Assembly (NCBI RefSeq): GCF_006715485.1
Contig: NZ_VFNH01000004.1
Coordinates: 62,001 to 126,000 of the forward strand
Reading direction: 5' to 3'
DNA from: Herbaspirillum sp. SJZ107
GTDB taxonomy: Bacteria; Pseudomonadota; Gammaproteobacteria; Burkholderiales; Burkholderiaceae_D
DNA length: 64,000 bases
Shown in pieces: positions 7,262-15,007 of this stretch. The position numbers and the translations under genes were made by a program. The notes beneath the pieces are model-generated. The model was not told the origin of the DNA, made no database searches, and saw only the letters and a program-made list of their open reading frames with translations. The stretch's first letter is position 1. The number at the start of each line of letters is the position of its first letter.

Positions 7262-9601
7262 GTGCAGAATGACATCGATAACATGGGTAGCATGATTACA
7301 TTGGCGGCCGAGCCCTGGTGCATCCGCGAGCGCGGTATCGATCCCGCCCGGCGCTTCCTGCACGAGACGCTGTTTACATTGGGGAATGGCTACATCGGCA
7401 TGCGCGGCACCCCGGAAGAGGGCGGGCATGGCGCCAGGGACACGCTGGAAGGCACCTACCTGAACGGTTTCCACGATACCGAAGCGATCCACTATCCGGA
7501 AAACGCCTACGGCCTGGCCCGCGTCAACGAGTTCATGCTGAACGTGCCGAATGCCAAGCGCGTCGACCTGTTCGTCGACGGCGAACGCTTTGCCCCCGAC
7601 AGCGGCAAGGTCGAGGCCTACGAGCGGCTGCTCGACTTCCGCACCGGTGTCCTGCGCCGCAGCCTCGAGTGGACCTCGAACTCGGGCAAGCGCGTGCGCA
7701 TCGTGAGCCGGCGCCTGGTGTGCATGGGGCGCAAGCACGTGGCGGCCGTCGAATACGCCGTCACGCCGCTGAATTTTTCCGGTACGCTGCGCATCGTCTC
7801 GGCGATCGATGCCGACGTCACCAACCTGCAGGCGGGCGACGATCCGCGCGTCGGCTCGGCGATCACCGGTCCCAGCCTGCAATTGGTCGAGCGCCGCCTC
7901 CAGGACACCAGCCAGCTGGTGCTGCAGCGCACCCGCCACAGCGGCTTCCTGCTAGCCAGCGCCACCGATTCCACGCTGGCCCACGGCACGGAGGCTCTCG
8001 CAAGCGCGCTGGACGGCGGCCATGCCTTCGACGTCGATGCCCGGCAGGGCCGCACCGTCACGCTGCACAAGTTCATCGCCTACGCCAGTTCGCGCGACAT
8101 GCCTGACGCGGAGGTGGCGGACTTCGCCGGCGCCGAAGCCGCGCGCGCCCGTACGGTCGGTTTCGAGGCACTGGCGGCGGAGCAGGCCGCCTACCTGGCG
8201 CAATTCTGGGACGAGGCCGACGTCGGCATCGAGGGCGACGACGCCCTGCAGCAGGGCGTGCACTTCAACCAGTTCCACCTGCTGCAATCGGTGGGGCGCG
8301 ACGGCAAGACCAATATCGCCGCCAAGGGCGTGACCGGGGAAGGGTACGAGGGCCACTATTTCTGGGATACCGAGATCTATGTGTTCCCCTTCTTCCTGTT
8401 CTCGCGGCCCGAGATCGCGCGCGCCCTGCTGCAATACCGCTACAACGGCCTGCCGAAGGCGCGCGAGCGCGCACGCCAGATGGCGCACGCGAAGGGCGCG
8501 CTCTACCCCTGGCGCACCATCGCCGGCGAGGAGTGCTCGGCCTATTTCCCGGCCGGCAGCGCCCAGTACCACATCAATGCCGACGTCGCCTATTCGATCC
8601 GCCTCTACCTGCTGGCCACCGGCGATTTCGACTTCATCGCGCAGTACGGCGCCGAGATCGTGCTGGACACGGCGCGCATCTGGATCGGCCTCGGCAGCTA
8701 CGACCGCCAGGGCCGCTTCTGCATCAATGAAGTGACCGGCCCGGACGAATACACGGCGCTGGTCAACAACAATTACTACACCAACGCGATGGCGCGCATG
8801 CACATGACGTTTGCCGCCGACGTCGCCGCGCGCCTGCGCGCCGAGCGCCCGGACGACTACGCCCGCGTGGCCGCCGCCATCGGCCTGGAGCCGGCCGAGC
8901 TGGACGCCTTCCGCGCCGCCTCCGCCGCCATGCACCTGCCTTACGACTTTGACCTGGGCATCCACGAGCAGGACGACAGCTTCCTCTCGAAAAAGCCCTG
9001 GGACTTTGCCGCCACGCCGAAGGAAAACTATCCGCTGCTGCTGCACTACCACCCGCTGGTGATCTACCGCCACCAGGTCTGCAAGCAGGCCGACGTGGTG
9101 CTGGCGCTGCTGCTGCTGTCCGACCAGTTCGCGCTGGACGACAAGCGCCGCGACTTCGACTTCTACGAGCGCGTGACGACCCACGATTCCTCGCTGTCGT
9201 CCTGCATCTTCAGCGTGATCGCCGCCGAGGTCGGCTACCGCGACAAGGCCTACGCCTACTTCATGGAGACGGCGCGCCTGGACCTCGACAACACCCACGG
9301 CAACACCGAGTACGGCGTGCACACGGCAGCGATGGCCGGCACCTGGCTGGGCGTGGCCTACGGCTTTGCCGGCATGCGCCTCGACGACGGCGGCTTGCGC
9401 TTCGCGCCGACGCTGCCCGGCCAGTGGCGCGGCTACCGCTTCAAGCTGCACGTGCACGGCGCGCTGCTGGAAGTGGCGGTCGACGCCGGCGGCGCCGACT
9501 ACCGCCTGCTGCAGGGCGAGCGCCTGGCGCTGGCGCACCGCGGCACCGCATTCGAACTGAACGCAGCACAAAAAAGCATCCGCATGGGAGACCTGGCATG
9601 A
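7262..9601 (+). CDS. GH65 disaccharide phosphorylase (maltose, trehalose or kojibiose type)
   Basis: A 779-residue glycoside hydrolase family 65 protein, which cleaves an alpha-glucoside with phosphate to beta-glucose 1-phosphate plus glucose or another acceptor. The start is GTG 7262, preceded by GAGG. The family catalytic acid is E496 in NEVTGPDEY. The conserved HEQDDSF and THDSSLSSCIFS segments lie near the phosphate site. There is no signal peptide, so it is cytoplasmic. Its stop overlaps the ATG of beta-phosphoglucomutase, the enzyme that uses its product, which strongly supports phosphorolysis rather than hydrolysis. Which disaccharide it uses cannot be decided from sequence alone. Confidence 0.9.
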   Translation: MQNDIDNMGSMITLAAEPWCIRERGIDPARRFLHETLFTLGNGYIGMRGTPEEGGHGARDTLEGTYLNGFHDTEAIHYPENAYGLARVNEFMLNVPNAKRVDLFVDGERFAPDSGKVEAYERLLDFRTGVLRRSLEWTSNSGKRVRIVSRRLVCMGRKHVAAVEYAVTPLNFSGTLRIVSAIDADVTNLQAGDDPRVGSAITGPSLQLVERRLQDTSQLVLQRTRHSGFLLASATDSTLAHGTEALASALDGGHAFDVDARQGRTVTLHKFIAYASSRDMPDAEVADFAGAEAARARTVGFEALAAEQAAYLAQFWDEADVGIEGDDALQQGVHFNQFHLLQSVGRDGKTNIAAKGVTGEGYEGHYFWDTEIYVFPFFLFSRPEIARALLQYRYNGLPKARERARQMAHAKGALYPWRTIAGEECSAYFPAGSAQYHINADVAYSIRLYLLATGDFDFIAQYGAEIVLDTARIWIGLGSYDRQGRFCINEVTGPDEYTALVNNNYYTNAMARMHMTFAADVAARLRAERPDDYARVAAAIGLEPAELDAFRAASAAMHLPYDFDLGIHEQDDSFLSKKPWDFAATPKENYPLLLHYHPLVIYRHQVCKQADVVLALLLLSDQFALDDKRRDFDFYERVTTHDSSLSSCIFSVIAAEVGYRDKAYAYFMETARLDLDNTHGNTEYGVHTAAMAGTWLGVAYGFAGMRLDDGGLRFAPTLPGQWRGYRFKLHVHGALLEVAVDAGGADYRLLQGERLALAHRGTAFELNAAQKSIRMGDLA

Positions 9602-10260
9602 GCACGAACAACAGCAATCACACCCGCTTCAAGGCGGTCATCTTCGACCTCGACGGCGTCATCACCGACACCGCCCACTACCACTACCTGGCCTGGAAGC
9701 GCACCGCCGACAGCATCGGCGCGCCGTTCGACGAAGCCTTCAACGAGCAGCTGAAGGGCGTCGACCGCATGGGTTCCCTGCGCCTGATCCTGGCGCGCGC
9801 GCCGCGCAGCTTCTCCGAGGAAGAACAGCTGGCCCTGGCCGACGCCAAGAACCGCCATTACCAGGAACTGATCGCCACCATGACGCCGCGCGACCTGCTG
9901 CCGGGCGCGCTGGAAGCGCTGGAAGCGGTGCGCGCCGCCGGGCTGCGCATCGGCCTTGCATCGGTCAGCAAGAACGCGTTCACGGTGCTGGACCGGCTCG
10001 GCATCCGCGACCGCTTCGACGACGTGGTCGATGCCGCCACCATCCGCAACAGCAAGCCGCATCCGGAAATCTTCCTGACCGCGGCTGAGCACCTTGGCGT
10101 GGCCCCGGCCGACTGCCTGGGCGTCGAGGACGCGGCGGCGGGCGTGGCGGCAATCAAGGACGCCGGCATGGTCGCCGTCGGCGTCGGCAGCCCGGACGTG
10201 CTGCACCGGGCCGACCGCGTGATCCGTTCGATGGAAGAGTTCGATTTGTCCGCGTACTAA
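9598..10260 (+). CDS. pgmB: Beta-phosphoglucomutase (HAD superfamily)
   Basis: A 220-residue cytoplasmic HAD-family enzyme that converts beta-glucose 1-phosphate to glucose 6-phosphate. The nucleophile and acid/base aspartates are in FDLDGVITDTA near residue 15, followed by the HYLAWK cap contacts typical of beta-PGM. GIASVSKN and GVEDAAAGVAAIKDAG are the later HAD motifs. ATG 9598 overlaps the GH65 stop (ATGA), so the two are translationally coupled. This makes it the metabolic partner of the phosphorylase. Confidence 0.93.
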   Translation: MSTNNSNHTRFKAVIFDLDGVITDTAHYHYLAWKRTADSIGAPFDEAFNEQLKGVDRMGSLRLILARAPRSFSEEEQLALADAKNRHYQELIATMTPRDLLPGALEALEAVRAAGLRIGLASVSKNAFTVLDRLGIRDRFDDVVDAATIRNSKPHPEIFLTAAEHLGVAPADCLGVEDAAAGVAAIKDAGMVAVGVGSPDVLHRADRVIRSMEEFDLSAY

Positions 10261-10303
10261 TAAAATACAAGACGACCACAACCAAAACAACGGCGGAGAC
10301 ACC

Positions 10304-11566
10304 GTGAACAAACGACGCATACTGCTTGCACTATTCCTGATCTATTTCGTGTTCGCCATCCTGCTCAACAGCGTGGGCACGGTGATCCTGCAGGTCATCA
10401 ACAACTACGGCGTCGACAAGAGCGCCGCCAGCGTGCTGGAAGGCTTCAAGGACCTGCCGATCGCGATCGTCTCCTTCCTGGTGGCCTCGATGCTGCCGCG
10501 CTTCGGCTACAAGAAGGCGATGCTGGAAGCGCTGGCCATCGTCACCTGCGCCACGCTGGCGATGCCGCTGCTGCCGGCCTTCGCCACCGCCAAGCTGTTG
10601 TTCCTGTGCGTCGGCATCGCGTTCGCCCTGGTCAAGGTGTCGGTGTATTCGACGGTCGGCCTGATCGCCCAGGACAGCCGCCAGCATGCCGGTATCACGA
10701 ACACGCTGGAAGGCTGCTTCATGCTCGGCGTGCTGAGCGCCTACTGGCTGTTCGGCCAGTTCATCGATTCGTCCGACCCCAGGTCGACGGCCTGGCTGGA
10801 CGTCTACTGGCTGCTGTCGGCGCTGTGCGCGGCCACCTTCCTGCTGGTGCTGACGACGACCTTCGACGAGCGCGGCGCCGCGCCCCCGCACAACCGCGGG
10901 CTCACCGCCGAATTCGTCGAGATGCTGCGCCTGTTCATGCGCCCGCTGGTGTGCGTGTTCGTGCTGACCGCCTTCCTGTACGTACTGGTCGAGCAGGCCG
11001 TCGGCACCTGGCTGCCGACCTTCAACAACGAGATCCTGAAGCTGCCGGCGGCGATGAGCGTCCAGATGACCGGTATCTTTGCCGGCTGCCTGGCGCTGGG
11101 CCGGCTCTCGGCCGGCGTGATCATGCGCCGCCTGAACTGGTACCCGGTCCTGAGCGTCTGCATGCTGGCGATGGGCGCCACCGTGCTGCTGGCGCTGCCG
11201 CTGGCGCAGGACATCGTGCACGACCCGCACGTCGGCTGGTCGACGGCCCCGACTGCCGCCTTCCTGTTCCCGCTGATCGGCCTGTTCATGGCGCCGATCT
11301 ACCCGGGCATCAATTCAGTGATGCTGAGCTCCTTGCCGCGTCACCAGCACGCGCCGATGACCGGCCTGCTGGTGATCTTCTCGGCGCTGGGCGGCACCAC
11401 CGGTTCGCTCATCACGGGTTATGTGTTCGGGCGCTTCAGCGGCCACTTCGCGTTCTACCTGACCCTGGTGCCGATCGCGCTGATGCTTGTAAGCCTGTAT
11501 GTGTTCAAGCGCCAGGTGCAGCGCGGGGCAGGGGTGCCGATGGCGGGCGCGGCGGGGACGGTCTAG
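10304..11566 (+). CDS. MFS transporter, probable sugar permease
   Basis: A 420-residue inner-membrane protein with about twelve hydrophobic segments of the major facilitator superfamily. It starts at GTG 10304 behind GGCGGAGA. It follows beta-phosphoglucomutase by 43 bases and is the last gene of the GH65 cluster. It most likely carries the disaccharide from periplasm to cytoplasm after TBDR uptake. Its N-terminal layout and central loop (TTTFDERGAAPP) resemble fucose/glucose-type permeases, but the substrate is inferred from neighbours only. Confidence 0.85.
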   Translation: MNKRRILLALFLIYFVFAILLNSVGTVILQVINNYGVDKSAASVLEGFKDLPIAIVSFLVASMLPRFGYKKAMLEALAIVTCATLAMPLLPAFATAKLLFLCVGIAFALVKVSVYSTVGLIAQDSRQHAGITNTLEGCFMLGVLSAYWLFGQFIDSSDPRSTAWLDVYWLLSALCAATFLLVLTTTFDERGAAPPHNRGLTAEFVEMLRLFMRPLVCVFVLTAFLYVLVEQAVGTWLPTFNNEILKLPAAMSVQMTGIFAGCLALGRLSAGVIMRRLNWYPVLSVCMLAMGATVLLALPLAQDIVHDPHVGWSTAPTAAFLFPLIGLFMAPIYPGINSVMLSSLPRHQHAPMTGLLVIFSALGGTTGSLITGYVFGRFSGHFAFYLTLVPIALMLVSLYVFKRQVQRGAGVPMAGAAGTV

Positions 11567-11674
11567 GCGGCGATGGTCCAGGCGCGATGGTTCAGGCGAT
11601 CGGGGGGCGCCGGGACTTGACGGCGGAGCGGGGCTGCGGTCTACTCTCGCGGCCATCATCTTCCAACGCCATTC

Positions 11675-12484
11675 ATGATTCTCCAACCGGTGCTCGACCT
11701 GCTGAACGACCTCCCGCGCGACCTGATCCTGCCGCCCACCAGCCTGTTCCTGGTGATTGCCGTCGGCCTGGCGCTGTGGCGCCGCTGGCCGCGCGCCGGA
11801 CGCATCGTCGCCGGCAGCGGCCTGGCGGCGCTGGCCTTCCTGTGCACCGGCGCCGGCGCCCAGCTGTTCGTGCGGCCGCTGGAAGCCATGACCGCGCCGC
11901 TGCGCGCGCCCGAGCGCGCCGGAGCCCAGGCGATCGTGGTACTGGCCGCCGGCCACGTGCGGCGCGCCCCCGAATACGAAGGCCGCGACATACCCGACTA
12001 CATCGCCCTGATACGCCTGCGCTATGCGGCGCACCTGCAGCGCCGCACCGGGCTGCCGCTGCTGGTCAGCGGCGGCAACGGCGCCGACAACGGCCACCCG
12101 GCGCCGGGCCGTCCGCGCGCCTATGCCAAGGCCGACGGGATGGCCGCGGCGTTGCGCGAAGACTTCGGGGTGCCGGTCAGGTGGATCGAATGGCGCTCGC
12201 GCGATACCGCCGAAAACGCGGCCTTCAGCGCCGAGATGCTGAAAGCCGGCGGCATCAAGCGCATCCTGCTCGTCACCGACGCGATGCACATGCCGCGGGC
12301 CCATGCCGTGTTCGCGCAAGCCGGGCTCGAGGTGGTGGATGCGCCGACCATGTTCTACACCCGGCGCCCGCTGTCGCTCGATGCCTGGGTGCCGGACGCC
12401 GAGGGCATGCGGGTGTCCTGGTATGCGATCTACGAGTCGATCGGCCTGGCCTGGTACCGCGTCCGCGTGCTGCGGAACGCCTAG
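11675..12484 (+). CDS. YdcF-like (DUF218) membrane protein
   Basis: A 269-residue protein with two N-terminal membrane segments (about residues 20-35 and 45-60) and a DUF218/YdcF domain. Family motifs are IVVLAAG, LLVSGGNG, the SRDTAEN segment and LLVTDAMHMPRA. Members such as SanA, ElyC and YdcF are linked to envelope integrity and in some cases bind nucleotides, but the reaction is not defined. Its stop codon shares the bases CTAG (12481-12484) with the converging DUF2236 gene. Confidence 0.85.
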   Translation: MILQPVLDLLNDLPRDLILPPTSLFLVIAVGLALWRRWPRAGRIVAGSGLAALAFLCTGAGAQLFVRPLEAMTAPLRAPERAGAQAIVVLAAGHVRRAPEYEGRDIPDYIALIRLRYAAHLQRRTGLPLLVSGGNGADNGHPAPGRPRAYAKADGMAAALREDFGVPVRWIEWRSRDTAENAAFSAEMLKAGGIKRILLVTDAMHMPRAHAVFAQAGLEVVDAPTMFYTRRPLSLDAWVPDAEGMRVSWYAIYESIGLAWYRVRVLRNA

Positions 12485-13332
12485 GCCGAGCGCGCCAGCC
12501 GCCGCGCCGCCTGCACCGGTGGCGTGTCGCCCAGCGGCAGCACGCCGGCCGCGCGCCCCAGTGCGCGCACCAGCGCCGCTTCGCCGGGGCGCAGGCCGCG
12601 CCCGTGCAGTTGCGGCAGCGAACCGACCGGCTCGGGCGCGATCTGCACGGCGGCGCGCACCAGCAGCCGCTGCAGCGGGCGCAGCGGCGCGGGCAGGATC
12701 GGTGCCTCGTGCATGATATCCAGGAATTCGGCCAGGATCGGCGAGCCCTCGAGGCCGGGGGCGGCCGCGGCCAGCATCGTTTCCCAGGCGGCCCAGGAAA
12801 CCGGCACGCCGGTCGCGCCATACAGCGCAGCGGCCGGCTGGCCCTCGGCGAAGGCGGCATCCCTGTCGCGCGCGGACAAGGGCCGTACATAGCGGTGGTA
12901 AGCCTGGGTGAAGCCGAAGACGGCCGTGGCCTGCACCCAGTCGAGCAGGCGCGGATCGTTGGCATGGTAGGCGACGCCGTCCGGCGTGGTGCCTTCGACG
13001 CGGCCATGCATGCGCACCACGCGCGCGATCAGCGCTTCGGTGGCCGAGCGCGGGCCGTACACGGTCATCATCGCGGCGAAGCCGGTGCGCCGCAAACGCA
13101 TCTGCGGATCGCGGCGGAAGCTGCTGTGGTCCCACACGCCGCTGCGCACCGACGGTTCGGCCAGTTCCAGCAGTACCGCCGCCACCCCGCCGACGAACAG
13201 GGCGACCGGGTTGGCGAACACCCGCCAGGCGACGCCGTCACGCGGGGCCAGCGCCGGTTCGCCGGGCGGCTGGCTGAAGTCGAAGGCCATGCCCGGCGGC
13301 GGCTGCATCAGTTCGCGTAGCGTGTCCAGCAT
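12481..13332 (-). CDS. DUF2236 (MpaB/latex-clearing-like oxygenase) family protein
   Basis: A 283-residue protein of the DUF2236 family, which includes fungal MpaB and the rubber oxygenase Lcp. RRTGFAAMMTVYGP and RVVRMHGRVEGTTPDG carry the conserved arginine-histidine positions tied to heme b in characterised members. The following YHANDPRLLDWVQAT segment is a family hallmark. It has no signal peptide. It converges on ydcF with a four-base overlap and precedes msrA on the same strand with a short gap. The substrate is unknown. Confidence 0.8.
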   Translation of the reverse strand: MLDTLRELMQPPPGMAFDFSQPPGEPALAPRDGVAWRVFANPVALFVGGVAAVLLELAEPSVRSGVWDHSSFRRDPQMRLRRTGFAAMMTVYGPRSATEALIARVVRMHGRVEGTTPDGVAYHANDPRLLDWVQATAVFGFTQAYHRYVRPLSARDRDAAFAEGQPAAALYGATGVPVSWAAWETMLAAAAPGLEGSPILAEFLDIMHEAPILPAPLRPLQRLLVRAAVQIAPEPVGSLPQLHGRGLRPGEAALVRALGRAAGVLPLGDTPPVQAARRLARSA

Positions 13333-13360
13333 CGCCCGGATGCGCGCACCGGCGCCGTGT

Positions 13361-13870
13361 TCAGGCTGCGCTGCCGCGCTGCGGCAGGTGCCAGTCCTTG
13401 CGGATGTAGTGGCAGGTATAGCCGTTCGGGCGCTTGACCAGGTAATCCTGGTGTTCCGGCTCGGCTTCCCAGAACGGGCCGGCCGGTTCGACTTCGGTCA
13501 CCACCTTGCCGGGCCACAGGCCGGACGCATCGACGTCGGCGATGGTGTCCAGCGCCACCGCGCGCTGCTCGTCGCTGGTAGTGTAGATGGCCGAGCGGTA
13601 GCTGGTGCCGATGTCGTTGCCCTGGCGGTTGCGCGTGCTCGGGTCGTGGATCTGGAAGAAGAATTCCAGCAGGCGCCGGTAGCTCATCTGCTCGGGATCG
13701 AACACGATCTCGATCGCCTCGGCGTGGGTGCCGTGGTTGCGGTAGGTTGCGTTCGGCACGTCGCCGCCGGCATAGCCGACGCGGGTGGAGAGCACGCCGG
13801 GCAGCTTGCGGATCAGGTCTTGCATGCCCCAGAAACAGCCGCCGGCGAGGATTGCGGTTTCTTGTTTCAT
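13361..13870 (-). CDS. msrA: Peptide-methionine (S)-S-oxide reductase
   Basis: A 169-residue MsrA that reduces the S-epimer of methionine sulfoxide in damaged proteins. The catalytic cysteine is C12 in GGCFWGM, and GYAGG, GTHAEAIEI and DIGTSYRSAIY are family core motifs. ATG 13870 is chosen because AAGGA lies six bases upstream. Two further in-frame ATGs upstream lack such a site. The C-terminus has one other cysteine (YTCHY), which may act in recycling. It is cytoplasmic and monocistronic by its position. Confidence 0.93.
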   Translation of the reverse strand: MKQETAILAGGCFWGMQDLIRKLPGVLSTRVGYAGGDVPNATYRNHGTHAEAIEIVFDPEQMSYRRLLEFFFQIHDPSTRNRQGNDIGTSYRSAIYTTSDEQRAVALDTIADVDASGLWPGKVVTEVEPAGPFWEAEPEHQDYLVKRPNGYTCHYIRKDWHLPQRGSAA

Positions 13871-14003
13871 TGGAAGTCCTTTCATGGTTGCGTTGGATGC
13901 ACTATAGCCGGTTTCCCGAATATCTTCCGGCAGCGTCACATAACGCCACCAGCTTGTTCTACGCCAGGTGGTCTCTGAAGCACCAAGCTTCGAGGCTACT
14001 TTG

Positions 14004-14042
14004 TAGTGTCAAAATTAGTGCTAATATGAGGCATATTTAGTG
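14004..14042 (+). promoter_or_regulatory. Repeated TAGTG boxes upstream of the toxin-antitoxin operon
   Basis: TAGTG occurs at 14004-14008, 14016-14020 and 14038-14042. The middle copy is part of the palindrome TTAGTGCTAA (14015-14024). The last copy is 16 bases before the antitoxin start. Repeated half-sites over the promoter fit autorepression by an Xre-type antitoxin. The whole stretch is clearly AT-richer than the flanking DNA. Confidence 0.55.
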
Positions 14043-14058
14043 CAAAACTGAGGGTGTC

Positions 14059-14454
14059 ATGAAAATTGAGCAACAGTCTCCCGTATTTGGGCAAGATTTC
14101 GACGCTTTCATGACCTATCTCCGGGATGGAGCGAGCCCGACGTTATCGCCCGCGCGTTATGGGGAAGTGCTGCATCTGGACACGCAGACCCTGGCGCAAA
14201 GTGCACAGGTGCACCGTAACACGCTGCGGCGGGCACCTCAGTCGGCCAGTGTCCAAGGGTTTCTGCGCGATTCGGTGCGCGTGCTGCGCGCCGCGACCGA
14301 TCTGCATGGGAGTGTCGAGGAAGCGCTGTTCTGGTTTTCCAATCATCCACTGCCTGTTTTTGAATACAAGACGGCGCATACGCTGGTCACGGAACGCCGC
14401 ACCGAGGCGCTGCTGCGCTATCTTGCATCGCTCGACGCAGGGTTCGCCGGATGA
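14059..14454 (+). CDS. Xre/MbcA/ParS-type antitoxin (DUF2384)
   Basis: A 131-residue protein with an N-terminal Xre-like part and a C-terminal DUF2384 (MbcA/ParS/Xre) domain. The C-terminal DLHGSVEEALFWFSNHPLP segment matches the family pattern in which a short helical domain ends near a GN or NHPLP-type turn. It should neutralise the RES toxin encoded immediately downstream, with the genes overlapping as ATGA (14451-14454), and repress the operon. GAGGG precedes the start. Base composition is less GC-biased than in neighbours, consistent with acquisition by transfer. Confidence 0.88.
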   Translation: MKIEQQSPVFGQDFDAFMTYLRDGASPTLSPARYGEVLHLDTQTLAQSAQVHRNTLRRAPQSASVQGFLRDSVRVLRAATDLHGSVEEALFWFSNHPLPVFEYKTAHTLVTERRTEALLRYLASLDAGFAG

Positions 14455-14987
14455 AAACCACCCGGCTCGATGCGACAGCGTATCGGGTCCATACGCCGCG
14501 CTGGGCGCATGCGCCACTCAGCGGCGCCGGCGCTGCGCGTGTAGGCGGACGTGCCAACCGACCGGGTGTGCCGGCGCTTTACCTGTCGCTTGAACTGGAA
14601 ACGGCCCTCGCTGAATACCGGCAGCTCAGTCCACTCATGCCGCCTGGATTGATGGTGACCTATCTTCTCGGTCTGGGACCGCTGGTCGATTTGCGCGACG
14701 GCGTGGATGCTGCCTGGGATCCGCTGTGGAACGACTTTTACTGCGACTGGCGCGCCTTATATTTCGACAAGGGTGTCGAGCCGCCGTCATGGGTAATGGG
14801 CGACATCGCAATGGCATCCGGCACGAAGGGCATTGTGTTTCCTTCCGTGCTCGTGGCCGGTATCAACCTTGTGCTGTATACGGAGCTGCTGGATGCAAAT
14901 GACCGTCTGAGTGTGTACGACCCGGACGGTGGACTGCCGCGCAACCAGCGTTCCTGGGAAGAGGACAGGGCGCCGCCGGCGCCGTGA
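14451..14987 (+). CDS. RES-domain toxin
   Basis: A 178-residue RES protein. Characterised members (MbcT, PmRES) degrade NAD+ and stop growth when not bound by the Xre-type partner. The family residues are R12 in AYRV, the glutamate in LYLSLELETALAEY near residue 50, and a serine in the FPSVLVAG segment. The start overlaps the antitoxin stop, which is the classical coupled arrangement. No signal peptide is seen. The C-terminus is proline-rich. Confidence 0.88.
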   Translation: MKTTRLDATAYRVHTPRWAHAPLSGAGAARVGGRANRPGVPALYLSLELETALAEYRQLSPLMPPGLMVTYLLGLGPLVDLRDGVDAAWDPLWNDFYCDWRALYFDKGVEPPSWVMGDIAMASGTKGIVFPSVLVAGINLVLYTELLDANDRLSVYDPDGGLPRNQRSWEEDRAPPAP

Positions 14988-15007
14988 CATGCAGGTTTTG
15001 TGCCCCC

